From: CAZVNZ01 sp964628515
GTDB lineage: Bacteria > Bacillota > Clostridia > Christensenellales > Christensenellaceae
Assembly: GCA_964628515.1 (NCBI GenBank)
Contig: CAZVNZ010000015.1
Coordinates: forward strand, 1 to 64,000
Direction of reading: 5' to 3'
DNA: 64,000 nt
Below are positions 40,851 through 50,479 of the stretch, piece after piece. The stretch's first letter is position 1. Every line of letters begins with the position of its first letter. The translations under genes and the position numbers were made by a program. The notes under the pieces were generated by a model. The model was not told where the DNA came from and ran no database searches. It saw only the letters and a program-made list of their open reading frames with translations.

Positions 40851-40900
40851 CAGTAAGAATCTTTGTTTTGTTGAATAAAACTATACAATTTACTTTGCAG

Positions 40901-40930
40901 TTACACAAGAGCAAATTATTTTGATATAAT
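40901..40930 (+). promoter_or_regulatory. Probable promoter of the two-component system
   Basis: TTACAC (40901-40906), an 18-base spacer, TATAAT (40925-40930); the kinase ATG follows at 40978. Confidence 0.5.
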
Positions 40931-40977
40931 ACAGTAGTGTAATTGTTCTTAAAAAAGTAAAAGAGTATGGTAATGTT

Positions 40978-42735
40978 ATGAAACGATTAGAAATCAATTT
41001 CAGAACTATAATAATTATATTTTTTATTTTGCTCATACTTGCAGTAAGTTTTTCTGTATTGGGTGTTTCCACTTACTTTTTTGAAAACCTTGCAGTAGAG
41101 AATGTCTCTAAGCAAATATATGAGCAACTTACGAATGCAACAGAATTGTTTGAAAACAAATTAGACACAGTACACGGCATAACCTGGGCTATATCTCAAG
41201 ACAGCAACATTAACCGCCTTTTAAAAAAGGATAGCCCCACCACCAAAAGCAGGCTTGAAGACACGCGAAATATTCGCAACATCATTATCAATTATTCTAA
41301 TACTACTGATTATATACGCTCCATAAACCTGTTTTCTCAGGATATAAAGGTAAGTGACGGAAATTATAATATTTTTATGAACAGCCAAAGCAGTACCTAC
41401 GGCGTAATTAACTATAACGTGTATAAGCAAAATGTGCGGATGGAAAAAGCATATCCCTACCAACGAAATATATTTTTGTATAAATTAGATAACGTTGAAG
41501 ACTCCACAGCATCCCCTAATATACTGTTTTTTAATATGATATCAAAAACTCCCGACCACGAGGTGGTACTCGGACTTTTGACGGAAAGCAAGTATTTGTT
41601 TTCGCAATTTAAAGATCCGGCACAAACTTATTTTGGTAAAACCTACATAATGGACAGTAACGACAAGATAATATACAGCTCCGACGGTGCAAATTCCCTC
41701 AATTTGAATAAACCCATTAGCGAAATGGCGGAGTTTTCTTACGATAATACCGCACTGCAAGGAGAAGGCGATGTAATAATTACAACTAAAAAGTTTAATA
41801 ATCTCGATTGGTACGCCATAAATGTTACAGACCGCAGTGCCGTGCTTTCCGCCAGCGAATACACAAAACAGCTTGTATTAACCATAGACATAGTGCTTAT
41901 AGCCATTGCCGTTATAATAAGCATTTTTCTTGCGTCTTATCTGCTTAAACCAATTTCAGAAATGGTACAAAATTTTAAAGCGGTGCAAGGGTATAATTTT
42001 ACACCATCCGCAAAAGCAAGCCATATTGCGGAAGTAAACGAGCTAAACAGCAACTACAACAAAATGGTTAGCCGTATATCAGATCTTATCGAAGATGTTA
42101 AGCATGCAAACGAGCTACAAAAGGAATACGAGTATAAAGCATTGCAGGCACAAATAAACCCACATTTTTTATCAAACACTCTTGATGCGGTCTATTGGCT
42201 TTCGGATAACGAGGATATTTGCACCATCACCCAAAACCTTGCAAGTTTTTTCCGCTTAAGCCTGAGCAACGGCAGGGAAATTGTTTGTGTTACGGACGAA
42301 ATTGCACAGGCACGGTCCTATGTTAATATTATGCTTATACGCTACAAAAACAAATTTACATACGAAGAAATATGCAATTTGGAGGAACTTAAAAAGCTTA
42401 GCACTCCCAAGTTAATTTTGCAGCCGCTAATAGAGAACGCTATAATGCACGGCCTTAAATACACAAAATCCGGCGGGCACATTAAGCTTAGTGTAGCTGA
42501 AAAAAACAATACTTTGGTTTATACCGTGGAGGATAACGGTGTGGGAATAAACGCCGAACGGCTCAATAACCTTATTTACAGCAACACACAAACGGATAGC
42601 TATGCAATAAAAAATATACAGGATCGCATATTTTTAAAATATGGCGATGGATACGGAATAACCTATTTTTCGGGACAAGACGGTGGCACTATTGCTAATG
42701 TTAAACTACCATTGATGTATATAGGAGATGAGTAA
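40978..42735 (+). CDS. YesM/LytS-type sensor histidine kinase
   Basis: 585 residues. TM1 (about 11-31), an extracellular sensor domain (about 35-290), TM2 (about 302-322), a HAMP-like linker (about 323-375), the His_kinase domain with ALQAQINPHFLSNTLDAVYWL (phospho-His in NPHF) and the HATPase region with PLIENAIMHGL, EDNGVGIN and GYGITYFSGQDGGTI. The ATP-lid segment reads SYAIKNIQDRI in place of the usual GIGLxNV. No strong ribosome site precedes the ATG. It overlaps the regulator gene by eight bases. By context it senses a glycan imported by the CUT1 transporter. Confidence 0.9.
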   Translation: MKRLEINFRTIIIIFFILLILAVSFSVLGVSTYFFENLAVENVSKQIYEQLTNATELFENKLDTVHGITWAISQDSNINRLLKKDSPTTKSRLEDTRNIRNIIINYSNTTDYIRSINLFSQDIKVSDGNYNIFMNSQSSTYGVINYNVYKQNVRMEKAYPYQRNIFLYKLDNVEDSTASPNILFFNMISKTPDHEVVLGLLTESKYLFSQFKDPAQTYFGKTYIMDSNDKIIYSSDGANSLNLNKPISEMAEFSYDNTALQGEGDVIITTKKFNNLDWYAINVTDRSAVLSASEYTKQLVLTIDIVLIAIAVIISIFLASYLLKPISEMVQNFKAVQGYNFTPSAKASHIAEVNELNSNYNKMVSRISDLIEDVKHANELQKEYEYKALQAQINPHFLSNTLDAVYWLSDNEDICTITQNLASFFRLSLSNGREIVCVTDEIAQARSYVNIMLIRYKNKFTYEEICNLEELKKLSTPKLILQPLIENAIMHGLKYTKSGGHIKLSVAEKNNTLVYTVEDNGVGINAERLNNLIYSNTQTDSYAIKNIQDRIFLKYGDGYGITYFSGQDGGTIANVKLPLMYIGDE

Positions 42736-44032
42736 GTTGTACAAAGTTTTATTGGTTGATGATGAACTGCTTGTTATACAGGGCATCAAAAACAAAATTG
42801 ATTGGGAGGGTTTAGGTATAGAGGTGTGCGGTGTGGCAAACGACGGACTTCAAGCCTTTACTATGATTATGAATGACCCTCCGGACATAGTTATTACGGA
42901 CATTAATATGCCTGTTATGGACGGGCTTGCTCTAATTAAAAAAATCAAAGAACAACAGCTTGTATGCGAGATAATCGTGCTTTCCGGCTATAGCGAATTC
43001 GAGTACGCCCGCAAATCTCTCCAATACGGTGTAAACGAATACCTGCTTAAGCCCTGTACCGCTAAAAACATCAAAAATGCTCTGCAAAAAACAATAGAAA
43101 AAATAGAAACCTCCAACCGTGTTTTACAAACCATGGAAAATTTAGAAATAATACAGGCTAATGCAAAACAACTATTAATGAGCAACCTGCTTCTTTATAT
43201 TTTAATGGAAACCAGTATGGATACGGAGGGCTCTATAAAATCCTTAGTAAAATCCTACCCACGTCTTGAAAATTCCAAATATGCCGTTTCTATAATTGCC
43301 ATCCATACAACAAACAAAGCAAAAAACATTGGGGAGCTTGAAGTATTCTCCATTGCAAATATTTGTAATGAAATTTTGTGCAGTCAAGATGCAGGATTTT
43401 CTGTTAAGTTTAATAATACTTCCTTAGTTGCTCTAAGTACTTACGGCAAGGAAGACAAGGAATACTTATCCAAAACCAAAATAACATTTGAAAGTATTAT
43501 AAAGGCGGTGCAAAATTATATAGAAATTCCTGTTAGCATATACGTGGGAGGTTTTATGGAATCTCCCTATAATATTGTAAAGTCTTTTGAGCAAGCACAG
43601 CTTTGTATGCAGAACAAAATGTTTGTGGATAACCCCAATTTGCTTATTTACGACAAACAAACAGAGGATTTAAGTGAGGCGGATTCCGGTAATATTATTC
43701 GTTTTGTTATGGAATATGTGGGCAAAAATTACGCATCTCCCATAACACTCAGCGATATTGCAAAGGAGCTTTTTTTAACACCAAATTACCTAACAACCTT
43801 GTTTAAGAAAAAAACAGGGACTGCTTTTAAGAAGTATTTAACTCACTATCGTATTCATCAAGCAAAAAAGTATTTAGCAGAGCCAAAGTACCGAGTTATT
43901 GATATTGCTAAGTTTGTAGGTTATGAAAACGATGAGTATTTCTGCAAAGTTTTTAAAGGTGTGGAGGGCTGTACCCCAAGCGAGTACAGAATTTCTGTAG
44001 AGAAGACTTTGCGTAAGGAGAAGGGAGTGTAG
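42728..44032 (+). CDS. AraC-type response regulator (YesN-like)
   Basis: 434 residues. Receiver domain (about 1-120): LLVDDELLVIQGIKNKIDW, phospho-Asp in DIVITDINMPVMDGL, VLSGYSEFEYARKSLQYGVNEYLLKP. A linker follows, and a C-terminal AraC domain (about 335-425): ITLSDIAKELFLTPNYLTTLFKKKTGTAFKKYLTHYRIHQAKKYL and VIDIAKFVGYENDEYFCKVFKGVEGCTPSEYR. It overlaps the kinase gene by eight bases and is divergent from the CUT1 operon, which it probably activates. Confidence 0.92.
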   Translation: MSKLYKVLLVDDELLVIQGIKNKIDWEGLGIEVCGVANDGLQAFTMIMNDPPDIVITDINMPVMDGLALIKKIKEQQLVCEIIVLSGYSEFEYARKSLQYGVNEYLLKPCTAKNIKNALQKTIEKIETSNRVLQTMENLEIIQANAKQLLMSNLLLYILMETSMDTEGSIKSLVKSYPRLENSKYAVSIIAIHTTNKAKNIGELEVFSIANICNEILCSQDAGFSVKFNNTSLVALSTYGKEDKEYLSKTKITFESIIKAVQNYIEIPVSIYVGGFMESPYNIVKSFEQAQLCMQNKMFVDNPNLLIYDKQTEDLSEADSGNIIRFVMEYVGKNYASPITLSDIAKELFLTPNYLTTLFKKKTGTAFKKYLTHYRIHQAKKYLAEPKYRVIDIAKFVGYENDEYFCKVFKGVEGCTPSEYRISVEKTLRKEKGV

Positions 44033-44629
44033 CAGTGTAGCTTTGGTTGGTATTAGTTTGTAATAATGAAGAAGGAGTATCATTATAAAATAGCACATTG
44101 TGCTACCCTAATATTATATAAGCTCGATAAATTTATCGCTCGAGTGTTATGATTGAGATTGTTTTTTTTAAATAAGGAGTGGAATTGTCATATTTTTTGG
44201 GGTGCTAATAACATATAGGGTGTTTGCTTTGCCAATTTTTGCTAAATTCATAAGAGCACATTACAATTAAATGTGTCCACTATAAATTTTGCATTAATGA
44301 ACATTCATCATCGCGCAACAAATGAATTTCATTATTGCAAATTGTCTAAACTTCATAAAAAATCGATGAGCAACTAAAGCTCAGTTTTCATATTAACTAT
44401 TTAATTATTTGCGGGTAATAATTGAAAGTTAGTATCTTTTGTATTATTATTTGTTTAGCAAAAATTTACAACACTTACCTACTATAAATAAATTACTTAA
44501 TCATAGTGTTTAAAAGCATCAATTAAAAATATACGAAATCAAATTATATATTCGCAAATTGTTAGCAAAAGCAAAATAGTTTTAAATTATTTTTTATTAT
44601 ATTAAGAAAAACCCTCCAATCAAAGCTGT
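44033..44629. other. Long AT-rich intergenic region
   Basis: 597 bases with no supported gene. It contains a 7-1-7 palindrome TAGCACA-T-TGTGCTA (44091-44105) and a perfect 14-bp palindrome CGATAAATTTATCG (44125-44138) followed by a T-run at about 44160-44170. These could be operator or terminator elements of the flanking operons. Confidence 0.6.
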
Positions 44630-45577
44630 TTAGCCCATTATTTTTTTATATACGTCATTTATGTGCTTTAGCTCATCTGCGCTTAGCTCTAAATCTCCGG
44701 CTAAAGCATTTTGCATAGCTTGCTCTTTATTTGTACTGCCTAAAAGTGCAAGTGTAATTCCTGTTTGGGCGATAGTCCAAGCTATCGTTATTTCTGCAAC
44801 GGATACGGATTTTTTCTCGGCGAGCTGCTCAAGCTCGTAAATAAGCGCTTGGCATTTGCTCCAAATAGGCTCTTCGTAATACGGATAAAATCCGTTTCTT
44901 AATTCGGCACCGCTTGCAAAGGGCCTTTCTTTTATTTTCCCCGATAATATTCCACCGCCAAGACTGCCGTAAGAGAGTACTCCCAAATTTTGCTCTTGAG
45001 CAAAAGGAATTATGCCGTTTTCTATACTGATTCTGTTAAGCATGCTAAAGGGGGGTTGGATACAAGTGATACCTGCTTGCTTTATTGCTACCTGCATTTC
45101 TGCCACTGAAAAATTAGATACGCCGATTTCTCTTATTAAACCTTGCTTTTTTAGGTCTAAAAGTGTGTTAAGCGCACCTTCGATGCCAAAATTGTAATCC
45201 GGCCAATGCACAAGATAGATGTCTATATATTCCGTTTGTAAGCGCTTTAGGGATTCTGCAATTTCTGCTTTTATGGTTACAGGAGAAAGGCATTTTATGT
45301 ATTCGCCGTATTTGCGAAGTACACCGCATTTGGTGGCGAGTACCACCTTATCACGTCTGTCTTTAATTGCCTCTCCTACAATTTTTTCCGCATCACAATC
45401 ATTGCCGTAGGCAGGTGCGGTGTCTATTAGGTTTACTCCGCAGTCTAAAGAAGCATGAATAGCATTTATGCACTTGACCTTATCAATGTTTCCAAAAAAA
45501 TCGCCACCCATTGCCCAAGTTCCCTGACCGATAACTGATACGTTTAAGTTGCTGTTGCCAAGTTTTCTGTACCTCAT
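44630..45577 (-). CDS. Aldo/keto reductase
   Basis: 315 residues from ATG 45577, behind GAAGGAGG. The AKR barrel motifs are visible: NLIDTAPAYGND (catalytic Asp and Tyr), KVVLATKCG (catalytic Lys), YLVHWPDYNFG (catalytic His), and the NADP-binding end ALLGSTNKEQAMQNA. It resembles the YajO/Tas and L-glyceraldehyde-reductase-like group that reduces sugar aldehydes and ketones. It is divergent from the CUT2 sugar operon across a promoter with paired palindromes, so it may interconvert a sugar or polyol of that pathway. Confidence 0.9.
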   Translation of the reverse strand: MRYRKLGNSNLNVSVIGQGTWAMGGDFFGNIDKVKCINAIHASLDCGVNLIDTAPAYGNDCDAEKIVGEAIKDRRDKVVLATKCGVLRKYGEYIKCLSPVTIKAEIAESLKRLQTEYIDIYLVHWPDYNFGIEGALNTLLDLKKQGLIREIGVSNFSVAEMQVAIKQAGITCIQPPFSMLNRISIENGIIPFAQEQNLGVLSYGSLGGGILSGKIKERPFASGAELRNGFYPYYEEPIWSKCQALIYELEQLAEKKSVSVAEITIAWTIAQTGITLALLGSTNKEQAMQNALAGDLELSADELKHINDVYKKIMG

Positions 45578-45663
45578 AAAATTACCTCCTTCAAATTCTT
45601 TTTGTTGATTTATCCTCATAGTAACACACAAAAAAATAGGTGTCAATAAATTTTAAAAAAAAC

Positions 45664-45692
45664 TTGACAAATGTCATAACAAATGTTAGAGT
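45664..45692 (+). promoter_or_regulatory. Promoter with two adjoining 12-bp operator palindromes
   Basis: TTGACA (45664-45669), 17 bases, TAGAGT (45687-45692) is the likely promoter of the CUT2 operon. TGACAAATGTCA (45665-45676) and TAACAAATGTTA (45677-45688), each a perfect inverted repeat around AA, lie head to tail over the -35 and spacer. They are strong repressor-site candidates for the SorC-family regulator at 50480. Confidence 0.65.
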
Positions 45693-45867
45693 GTGATTAT
45701 TACGAAGAATATCATCAGGAAATATCACAAAGAGCAGAAATTATTATTGAACTAAACGGGTTTTATAGAAGTTGTAAGGTTTATGCACATAGCTTATTGT
45801 TTACTAACATAGTTTTAAGCAACTAAAATGAAATCTGTTTAAAAAAATAAATTTTAGGAGGAAGAAA

Positions 45868-47037
45868 ATGAAAAAGTGTTTTAAGATCTTGTCTATGGTA
45901 TTGGCGATTATACTAATTGTATCAGTATTTGTTGCCTGCTCGTCTACTCCGGCAACTCCGGATGTTGCTTCAGAGGCGCCAAAAGCAGATGCTCCTGCAA
46001 ATGCAGAAACGCCAAAAGCAGATGCAAATGCCGACACGGCAGCAGCATCTAAGACCGGAGGTATGGTTGGAGCGGCCGACGAAAAATACTATATGTGTGT
46101 GTTTGTTTCGGGAGTAGAGTATTGGTTTCCGGTATATGCCGGATTTAAAGAGGCCGGTAATATGCTTGGAGTACAAACATTCTATAATGGCACAACAGAA
46201 TACGATGCAAACAAGCAGGTAGAGTCTTTTAACCAAATACTTGCGCTTGAGCCTGCAGGAATTTTCCTATCACCTATTACGGCAGAAGCATTTAAAGAGC
46301 CGGTAGACAGAGCAGTAGATTCAGGCGTACCTGTTGTAACCTTTGCATCCGATTCTCCGGAGTCTAAGCGTAACGGCTACATTACTTCGGACAATGTAAA
46401 AGAAGGTCAGCATTCCGCAAGAGCAATGGCTGATTCTATGGGCGGTAAAGGAAAAGTTATGACTCTAAGAAATCCGGGACAAACTAATCACGACATCCGT
46501 ATAGACACCTTTATAGCAACAATAAAAGATGAATATCCGGAAATAGAGATTGTTGCGGACGAACCTACAAATCAAGATCCCGATGCTGCGTACACCGCTG
46601 TTATGACAGTTGCACAAAAGCATCCGGATCTCGGTGGTGTATTTATGCCTGAGGCAAGTTCCGCAATGGGAGCTTCCCGTGCAGCAGTAGAGCTTGGTGG
46701 CGGTAAAGCTACAATAAAAGTTATCTGTTGCGATGTTAACACACAAATACTTGATATGCTCCAAAGCGGAGACGTATTTGGCGCAATAAATCCGGATCAG
46801 GGTATGCAAGGCTATTTCGGCATGCTAACACTGTTTACGGCAGCACATCCCGAGCTTATTAATCCTATGAACGGCAAGAAGGATATGGGGCAAAATCCTA
46901 CCTATATTCCGTATATGGATAACGGACTAAATCTGATAACTGCAGAAAATGCTGAGTATTTCTATGTTGATAAATATGCACAATCTATCGGCTACAGCAG
47001 TGTAGAAGATATGCTTTCGCCCGGTGGTGCAAAATAA
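45868..47037 (+). CDS. CUT2 sugar-binding lipoprotein (periplasmic-binding-protein-like fold 4)
   Basis: 389 residues. Lipobox VFVAC (Cys about 19), then a long Ala/Pro/Asp-rich linker (about 20-65), then a ribose-binding-protein-type fold: YYMCVFVSGVEYWFPVYAGFKEAGNMLGVQT, FYNGTTEYDANKQVESFNQILALEPAGIFLSPI, VPVVTFASDSPESKRNGYITSDN, and CDVNTQILDMLQSGDVFGAINPDQGMQGY. GGAGG precedes the ATG. It starts the rightward operon and is followed by a stable hairpin. The ligand is probably a pentose, pentulose or related sugar, judging from the kinase and epimerase downstream. Confidence 0.92.
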   Translation: MKKCFKILSMVLAIILIVSVFVACSSTPATPDVASEAPKADAPANAETPKADANADTAAASKTGGMVGAADEKYYMCVFVSGVEYWFPVYAGFKEAGNMLGVQTFYNGTTEYDANKQVESFNQILALEPAGIFLSPITAEAFKEPVDRAVDSGVPVVTFASDSPESKRNGYITSDNVKEGQHSARAMADSMGGKGKVMTLRNPGQTNHDIRIDTFIATIKDEYPEIEIVADEPTNQDPDAAYTAVMTVAQKHPDLGGVFMPEASSAMGASRAAVELGGGKATIKVICCDVNTQILDMLQSGDVFGAINPDQGMQGYFGMLTLFTAAHPELINPMNGKKDMGQNPTYIPYMDNGLNLITAENAEYFYVDKYAQSIGYSSVEDMLSPGGAK

Positions 47038-47045
47038 ACTTACTC

Positions 47046-47081
47046 TTAAAGTAAAGCGGGGTAATTCCCGTTTTACTTTAA
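47046..47081 (+). terminator. Intercistronic hairpin after the CUT2 binding protein
   Basis: A 15-bp stem (47046-47060 with 47067-47081, one G-U pair) with loop GTAATT and no long T-run. It probably gives more binding-protein transcript than downstream mRNA. Confidence 0.75.
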
Positions 47082-47158
47082 ACAAAACAAACAAAATGAT
47101 TTTGCGAAATAGCAGTAAACATCAATACTGTTACTCTAACTTAGGATGGTGATTAAAC

Positions 47159-48724
47159 TTGAGTAATTTAAGTGAGAATCTGATGGAATTAAAAAATATA
47201 TCTAAATCGTTTGGAAAAAATCAAGTTTTGTTTGATGTAAACTTTCAACTGCAAGCGGGAGAAATACACGCAATTATAGGAGAAAACGGTGCAGGAAAGT
47301 CTACATTGATGAATATTGTTGATGGTTTGATACAAAAAGACAGCGGAGAAATATTAATTGGCGGCAAGAGAGTAGAAATAAATACACCTCTTGAGGCACA
47401 AAAGCACGGTATCTGCTTTGTTCACCAAGAAATAGCGTTATGTCAAGATGTTAGTGTGGCACAAAATATTTTTATGTCCGAGATAAATGCAGAAAAAAGA
47501 CCAACGGTAAATTATAAAAATTTGTCTAAAAAGGCAAAAGACATATTGGATACATTGGTGCAAGGTACAATAAACCCAAGCAAATTAGTTGGAAATCTTA
47601 CAATTTCTAATCAGCAGGTTGTAGAAATTGCAAAAGCATTATCCGCAGAATGTAAAGTTTTGATATTAGATGAGCCTACAGCGGCACTTAGCGAAGCAGA
47701 AACGGAAGCACTTTACCGTATAATGCACAAACTTACTGAAAGAAAAATAGGAATTATTTATATTAGTCATCGTATGTCCGAAATTTTTGAGCATTGCGAT
47801 CGCATAACCGTTCTTAGAGACGGATGTATGGTATCTTCGTATGGAATAAAAGATGCAAAAATACAACAACTTGTAAATGATATGGCAGGCAGAGAGGTAA
47901 GTACAATTTACCCTAAAAAAGCAGAAAAGCTTAATTATTCTCAGGAGAATATATTACTCAGAGTAAAAAACCTCACAGACGAAAACAAAAGATTTGAAAA
48001 TATTAATTTTGATTTGTATAAAGGTGAGATGTTGGGCTTTTCCGGCTTGGTTGGCTCCGGTAGAAGCGAAATTATGCAGGGCATTACAGGGCTTAGGAGG
48101 CTAAAAACAGGAGAAGTGTGGTACAAAAACATAAATTATGCAGGCATGTCTACAAAAAAGATATTTAACGACGGTATGCTTTATATGTCCGAGGACAGAA
48201 AGCAATCAGGCTTGTTTTTGGAAATGAGCATAACCCATAATTGCTCGGCTATTAATTTAGAAGAAATCACAAATAAAGGTCTTATTAATGCACAAAAAGA
48301 AAAAGAAAGGGCAATTAGATTAAAAGAACAAATGAATGTTAAAGCCTCGAGTGTAAATCAGCATGTGCTGGATTTAAGCGGTGGTAATCAACAAAAGGTT
48401 CTGATTGCCAAATTATTAGCAAAAAATCCGGATATTCTTATTCTTGATGAACCTACACGTGGCATAGATGTTGCCGCAAAAGCAGAAATACATCAGTTGC
48501 TAAGAAAGCTTATTAGCCAAGGTATAGGTGTTATTATTGTTTCCTCGGAATTAAATGAGGTAATAGGTATGTGCGACAGAGTAATGATAGTTAATGAAGG
48601 TAGCATTGTGGGTGAGGTGTCGGGAGAGGAAATAAACTCCAACAATATTATATACTTCTCTTCCGGAGCATTTAAAGTAGAGGAATCAAACAAGGAGGAT
48701 AATGTTAATGAGCACAAAAATTAA
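47159..48724 (+). CDS. CUT2 sugar ABC transporter ATP-binding protein (RbsA/MglA-like)
   Basis: 521 residues with two ABC domains. The first has Walker A GENGAGKST (about 39-47), NLTISNQQVVEIAKAL at the signature position, Walker B LILDEPTAALS and ISHRM. The second (about 265-505) has the degenerate Walker A GLVGSGRSE, signature LSGGNQQKVLIAKLLA and LILDEPTRGIDVAAK, the normal pattern for RbsA-type proteins. The start appears to be TTG 47159 behind AGGATGGTG; ATG 47183 is an alternative. It overlaps the permease. Confidence 0.93.
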   Translation: MSNLSENLMELKNISKSFGKNQVLFDVNFQLQAGEIHAIIGENGAGKSTLMNIVDGLIQKDSGEILIGGKRVEINTPLEAQKHGICFVHQEIALCQDVSVAQNIFMSEINAEKRPTVNYKNLSKKAKDILDTLVQGTINPSKLVGNLTISNQQVVEIAKALSAECKVLILDEPTAALSEAETEALYRIMHKLTERKIGIIYISHRMSEIFEHCDRITVLRDGCMVSSYGIKDAKIQQLVNDMAGREVSTIYPKKAEKLNYSQENILLRVKNLTDENKRFENINFDLYKGEMLGFSGLVGSGRSEIMQGITGLRRLKTGEVWYKNINYAGMSTKKIFNDGMLYMSEDRKQSGLFLEMSITHNCSAINLEEITNKGLINAQKEKERAIRLKEQMNVKASSVNQHVLDLSGGNQQKVLIAKLLAKNPDILILDEPTRGIDVAAKAEIHQLLRKLISQGIGVIIVSSELNEVIGMCDRVMIVNEGSIVGEVSGEEINSNNIIYFSSGAFKVEESNKEDNVNEHKN

Positions 48725-49724
48725 TGCTTTAGAAAAAAATCAGCAAAACGGCAACCCGTTAAAAAAGCTGTTTCAGATGCGAGAGATGACACTCTTGCTT
48801 ATAGTGGCACTATTTATTTTGGTTATGTGCTTTGCTTCGGAATTTTTTCCTAAGTGGGCAAACATAAAGGTGCTTTTAAGTGCCTTGTCTATTGATGGAA
48901 TAATTGTTATAGGTATGGCAATTATCTTAATAAGTGGAGGAATAGACCTTTCTGTAGGTTCTGTAATGTGTTTATCTATGACAGTATGTGCTATGCTGTT
49001 TTTAAATGGGTTAAACCCGTGGATAGCCGCAATTGTTGCACTTTTAGTATGCGCTCTTATAGGTGCGGTTATTGGGTTTCTTGTAACAAAACTCAAACTA
49101 ACGCATTTTATAGTCACGCTGTGCTTTATGGGTATTGCCAGAGGCATCGTGTTTGCACTTACAACAGGTACACCAATTTCCCTTGTAACAGTTTTAAAAG
49201 ATCACGAGGCATTTAGATTTTTAGGGCAAGGGCAAATTGGGGAAATATTGCCTATGACGGTCTTAATATTTTTAATTGTAGCAATACTTGCGGACTTTTT
49301 TGTAAGAAAATCTTCCATTATGCGTTTGGTTTTCTATACAGGCAGTAACGAAAAAGCAGCGGCATATTCCGGTATTAATGTAGATAAAGTAAAAATAATG
49401 ACATGCGTTGCATGTTCGCTGTTTGCAGGTTTTGCAGGCATTATATATGTAAATAAGTTCTCCGGTGTTCCCGTAAGTGCAGGAACAGGTGCAGAAATGA
49501 CAGCCATAGCCTCTGCGGTAATCGGTGGAGTTAGTATGAGTGGCGGTAGAGGTACGGTATTAGGTGCGGTACTTGGTTTAACACTTATGACACTTGTGCA
49601 AAATTCTATGACATTATTCACAGTTCCTGCATTTTGGCAAGATTTGATTAGATACCTAATTGTATTGGCGGCTGTGGTAGTAGATGCCATCCAACAAAAT
49701 ATGAGCAGACGTAAAGTAGCTTGA
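48708..49724 (+). CDS. CUT2 sugar ABC transporter permease (RbsC-like)
   Basis: 338 residues from ATG 48708, chosen over ATG 48702 because GGAGG lies 9 bases before it. Eight to ten hydrophobic helices; RbsC-family motifs GIVIIGMAIILISGGIDLSVGSVMCLS, TLCFMGIARGIVFALTTGTPIS, YTGSNEKAAAYSGINVDKVKIMTCVACSLFAGFAGII and GGVSMSGGRGTVLGAVLG. It forms the transmembrane channel with the ATPase above. It overlaps the ATPase gene by 17 bases. Confidence 0.93.
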   Translation: MSTKINALEKNQQNGNPLKKLFQMREMTLLLIVALFILVMCFASEFFPKWANIKVLLSALSIDGIIVIGMAIILISGGIDLSVGSVMCLSMTVCAMLFLNGLNPWIAAIVALLVCALIGAVIGFLVTKLKLTHFIVTLCFMGIARGIVFALTTGTPISLVTVLKDHEAFRFLGQGQIGEILPMTVLIFLIVAILADFFVRKSSIMRLVFYTGSNEKAAAYSGINVDKVKIMTCVACSLFAGFAGIIYVNKFSGVPVSAGTGAEMTAIASAVIGGVSMSGGRGTVLGAVLGLTLMTLVQNSMTLFTVPAFWQDLIRYLIVLAAVVVDAIQQNMSRRKVA

Positions 49725-49761
49725 CAAATTCCAAAAAATAATTTATAAAGGAGTAGTAGCA

Positions 49762-50400
49762 ATGTACGAAAAAGACAAACAGGAAATTATAGAAACGGCA
49801 TTGAAAATTAAGCATTATGGCTTAATACAGCTATCCGGCGGAAATGTTAGTGTACGGCAAAAAAATGGAGATATTGTAGTAACCCCTTCGGGAATGCCCT
49901 ACGAAACAATGACTACGGAACAAGTTTTGGTACTAAATAAAGATGGAGAAGTTGTAGAAGGTAATTTAAGACCTTCTGTAGATACAGTTGCATTAAAATA
50001 CATCTACGATAATTGTGAGGATATAAATGCAATAATACATACCCATCAGCCATATGCTACGGCAGCAGGGCTAATAGGAGACGAATTACCTGCTTGCAAC
50101 ACAACCCTTTGTAATGTTACTCTCGGTGCGGTAAATGTTGCACCCTACAGTAACCCTGCCAGCTTAAATATGGGCATACAAGCGGTAGATTACCTTAAAG
50201 GTAAGAGGGCTGTTATACTAAAACATCATGGTGTTATTGCCGTTGGCGGTACACTTAATGAGGCAGTCTATGCTGCAATATATATGGAAGACTCCGCAAA
50301 ATGCTATTTGGCAGCAAAGGCAGCAGGTACTGTGTCTCTAATGTCACCCGAAGAAATAGAGCAAGCTGTGGAGGTGTTTAAAGATTACGGACAAAAATAG
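49762..50400 (+). CDS. Class II aldolase / L-ribulose-5-phosphate 4-epimerase-like protein
   Basis: 212 residues. The aldolase_II fold shows the phosphate-binding SGGNVSVR (about 24-31) and TPSGMPYETMT, the PSVDT loop, and the zinc His pairs in IIHTHQPYAT and ILKHHGVIAVG. These are shared by FucA, AraD and related enzymes. With an L-xylulose-type kinase and a UlaE/SgbU-type 3-epimerase downstream, the best guess is L-ribulose-5-phosphate 4-epimerase (AraD/UlaF/SgbE role), giving D-xylulose 5-phosphate. A fuculose-phosphate aldolase is the alternative. AAAGGAG precedes the ATG. Confidence 0.85.
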   Translation: MYEKDKQEIIETALKIKHYGLIQLSGGNVSVRQKNGDIVVTPSGMPYETMTTEQVLVLNKDGEVVEGNLRPSVDTVALKYIYDNCEDINAIIHTHQPYATAAGLIGDELPACNTTLCNVTLGAVNVAPYSNPASLNMGIQAVDYLKGKRAVILKHHGVIAVGGTLNEAVYAAIYMEDSAKCYLAAKAAGTVSLMSPEEIEQAVEVFKDYGQK

Positions 50401-50479
50401 CATATTCACCCATAAAGCAGCAGTTTCTCTGCCGGTATCGATGGGGCAGATAAATATGCAGTTATTTAGGGGGAAAAAT

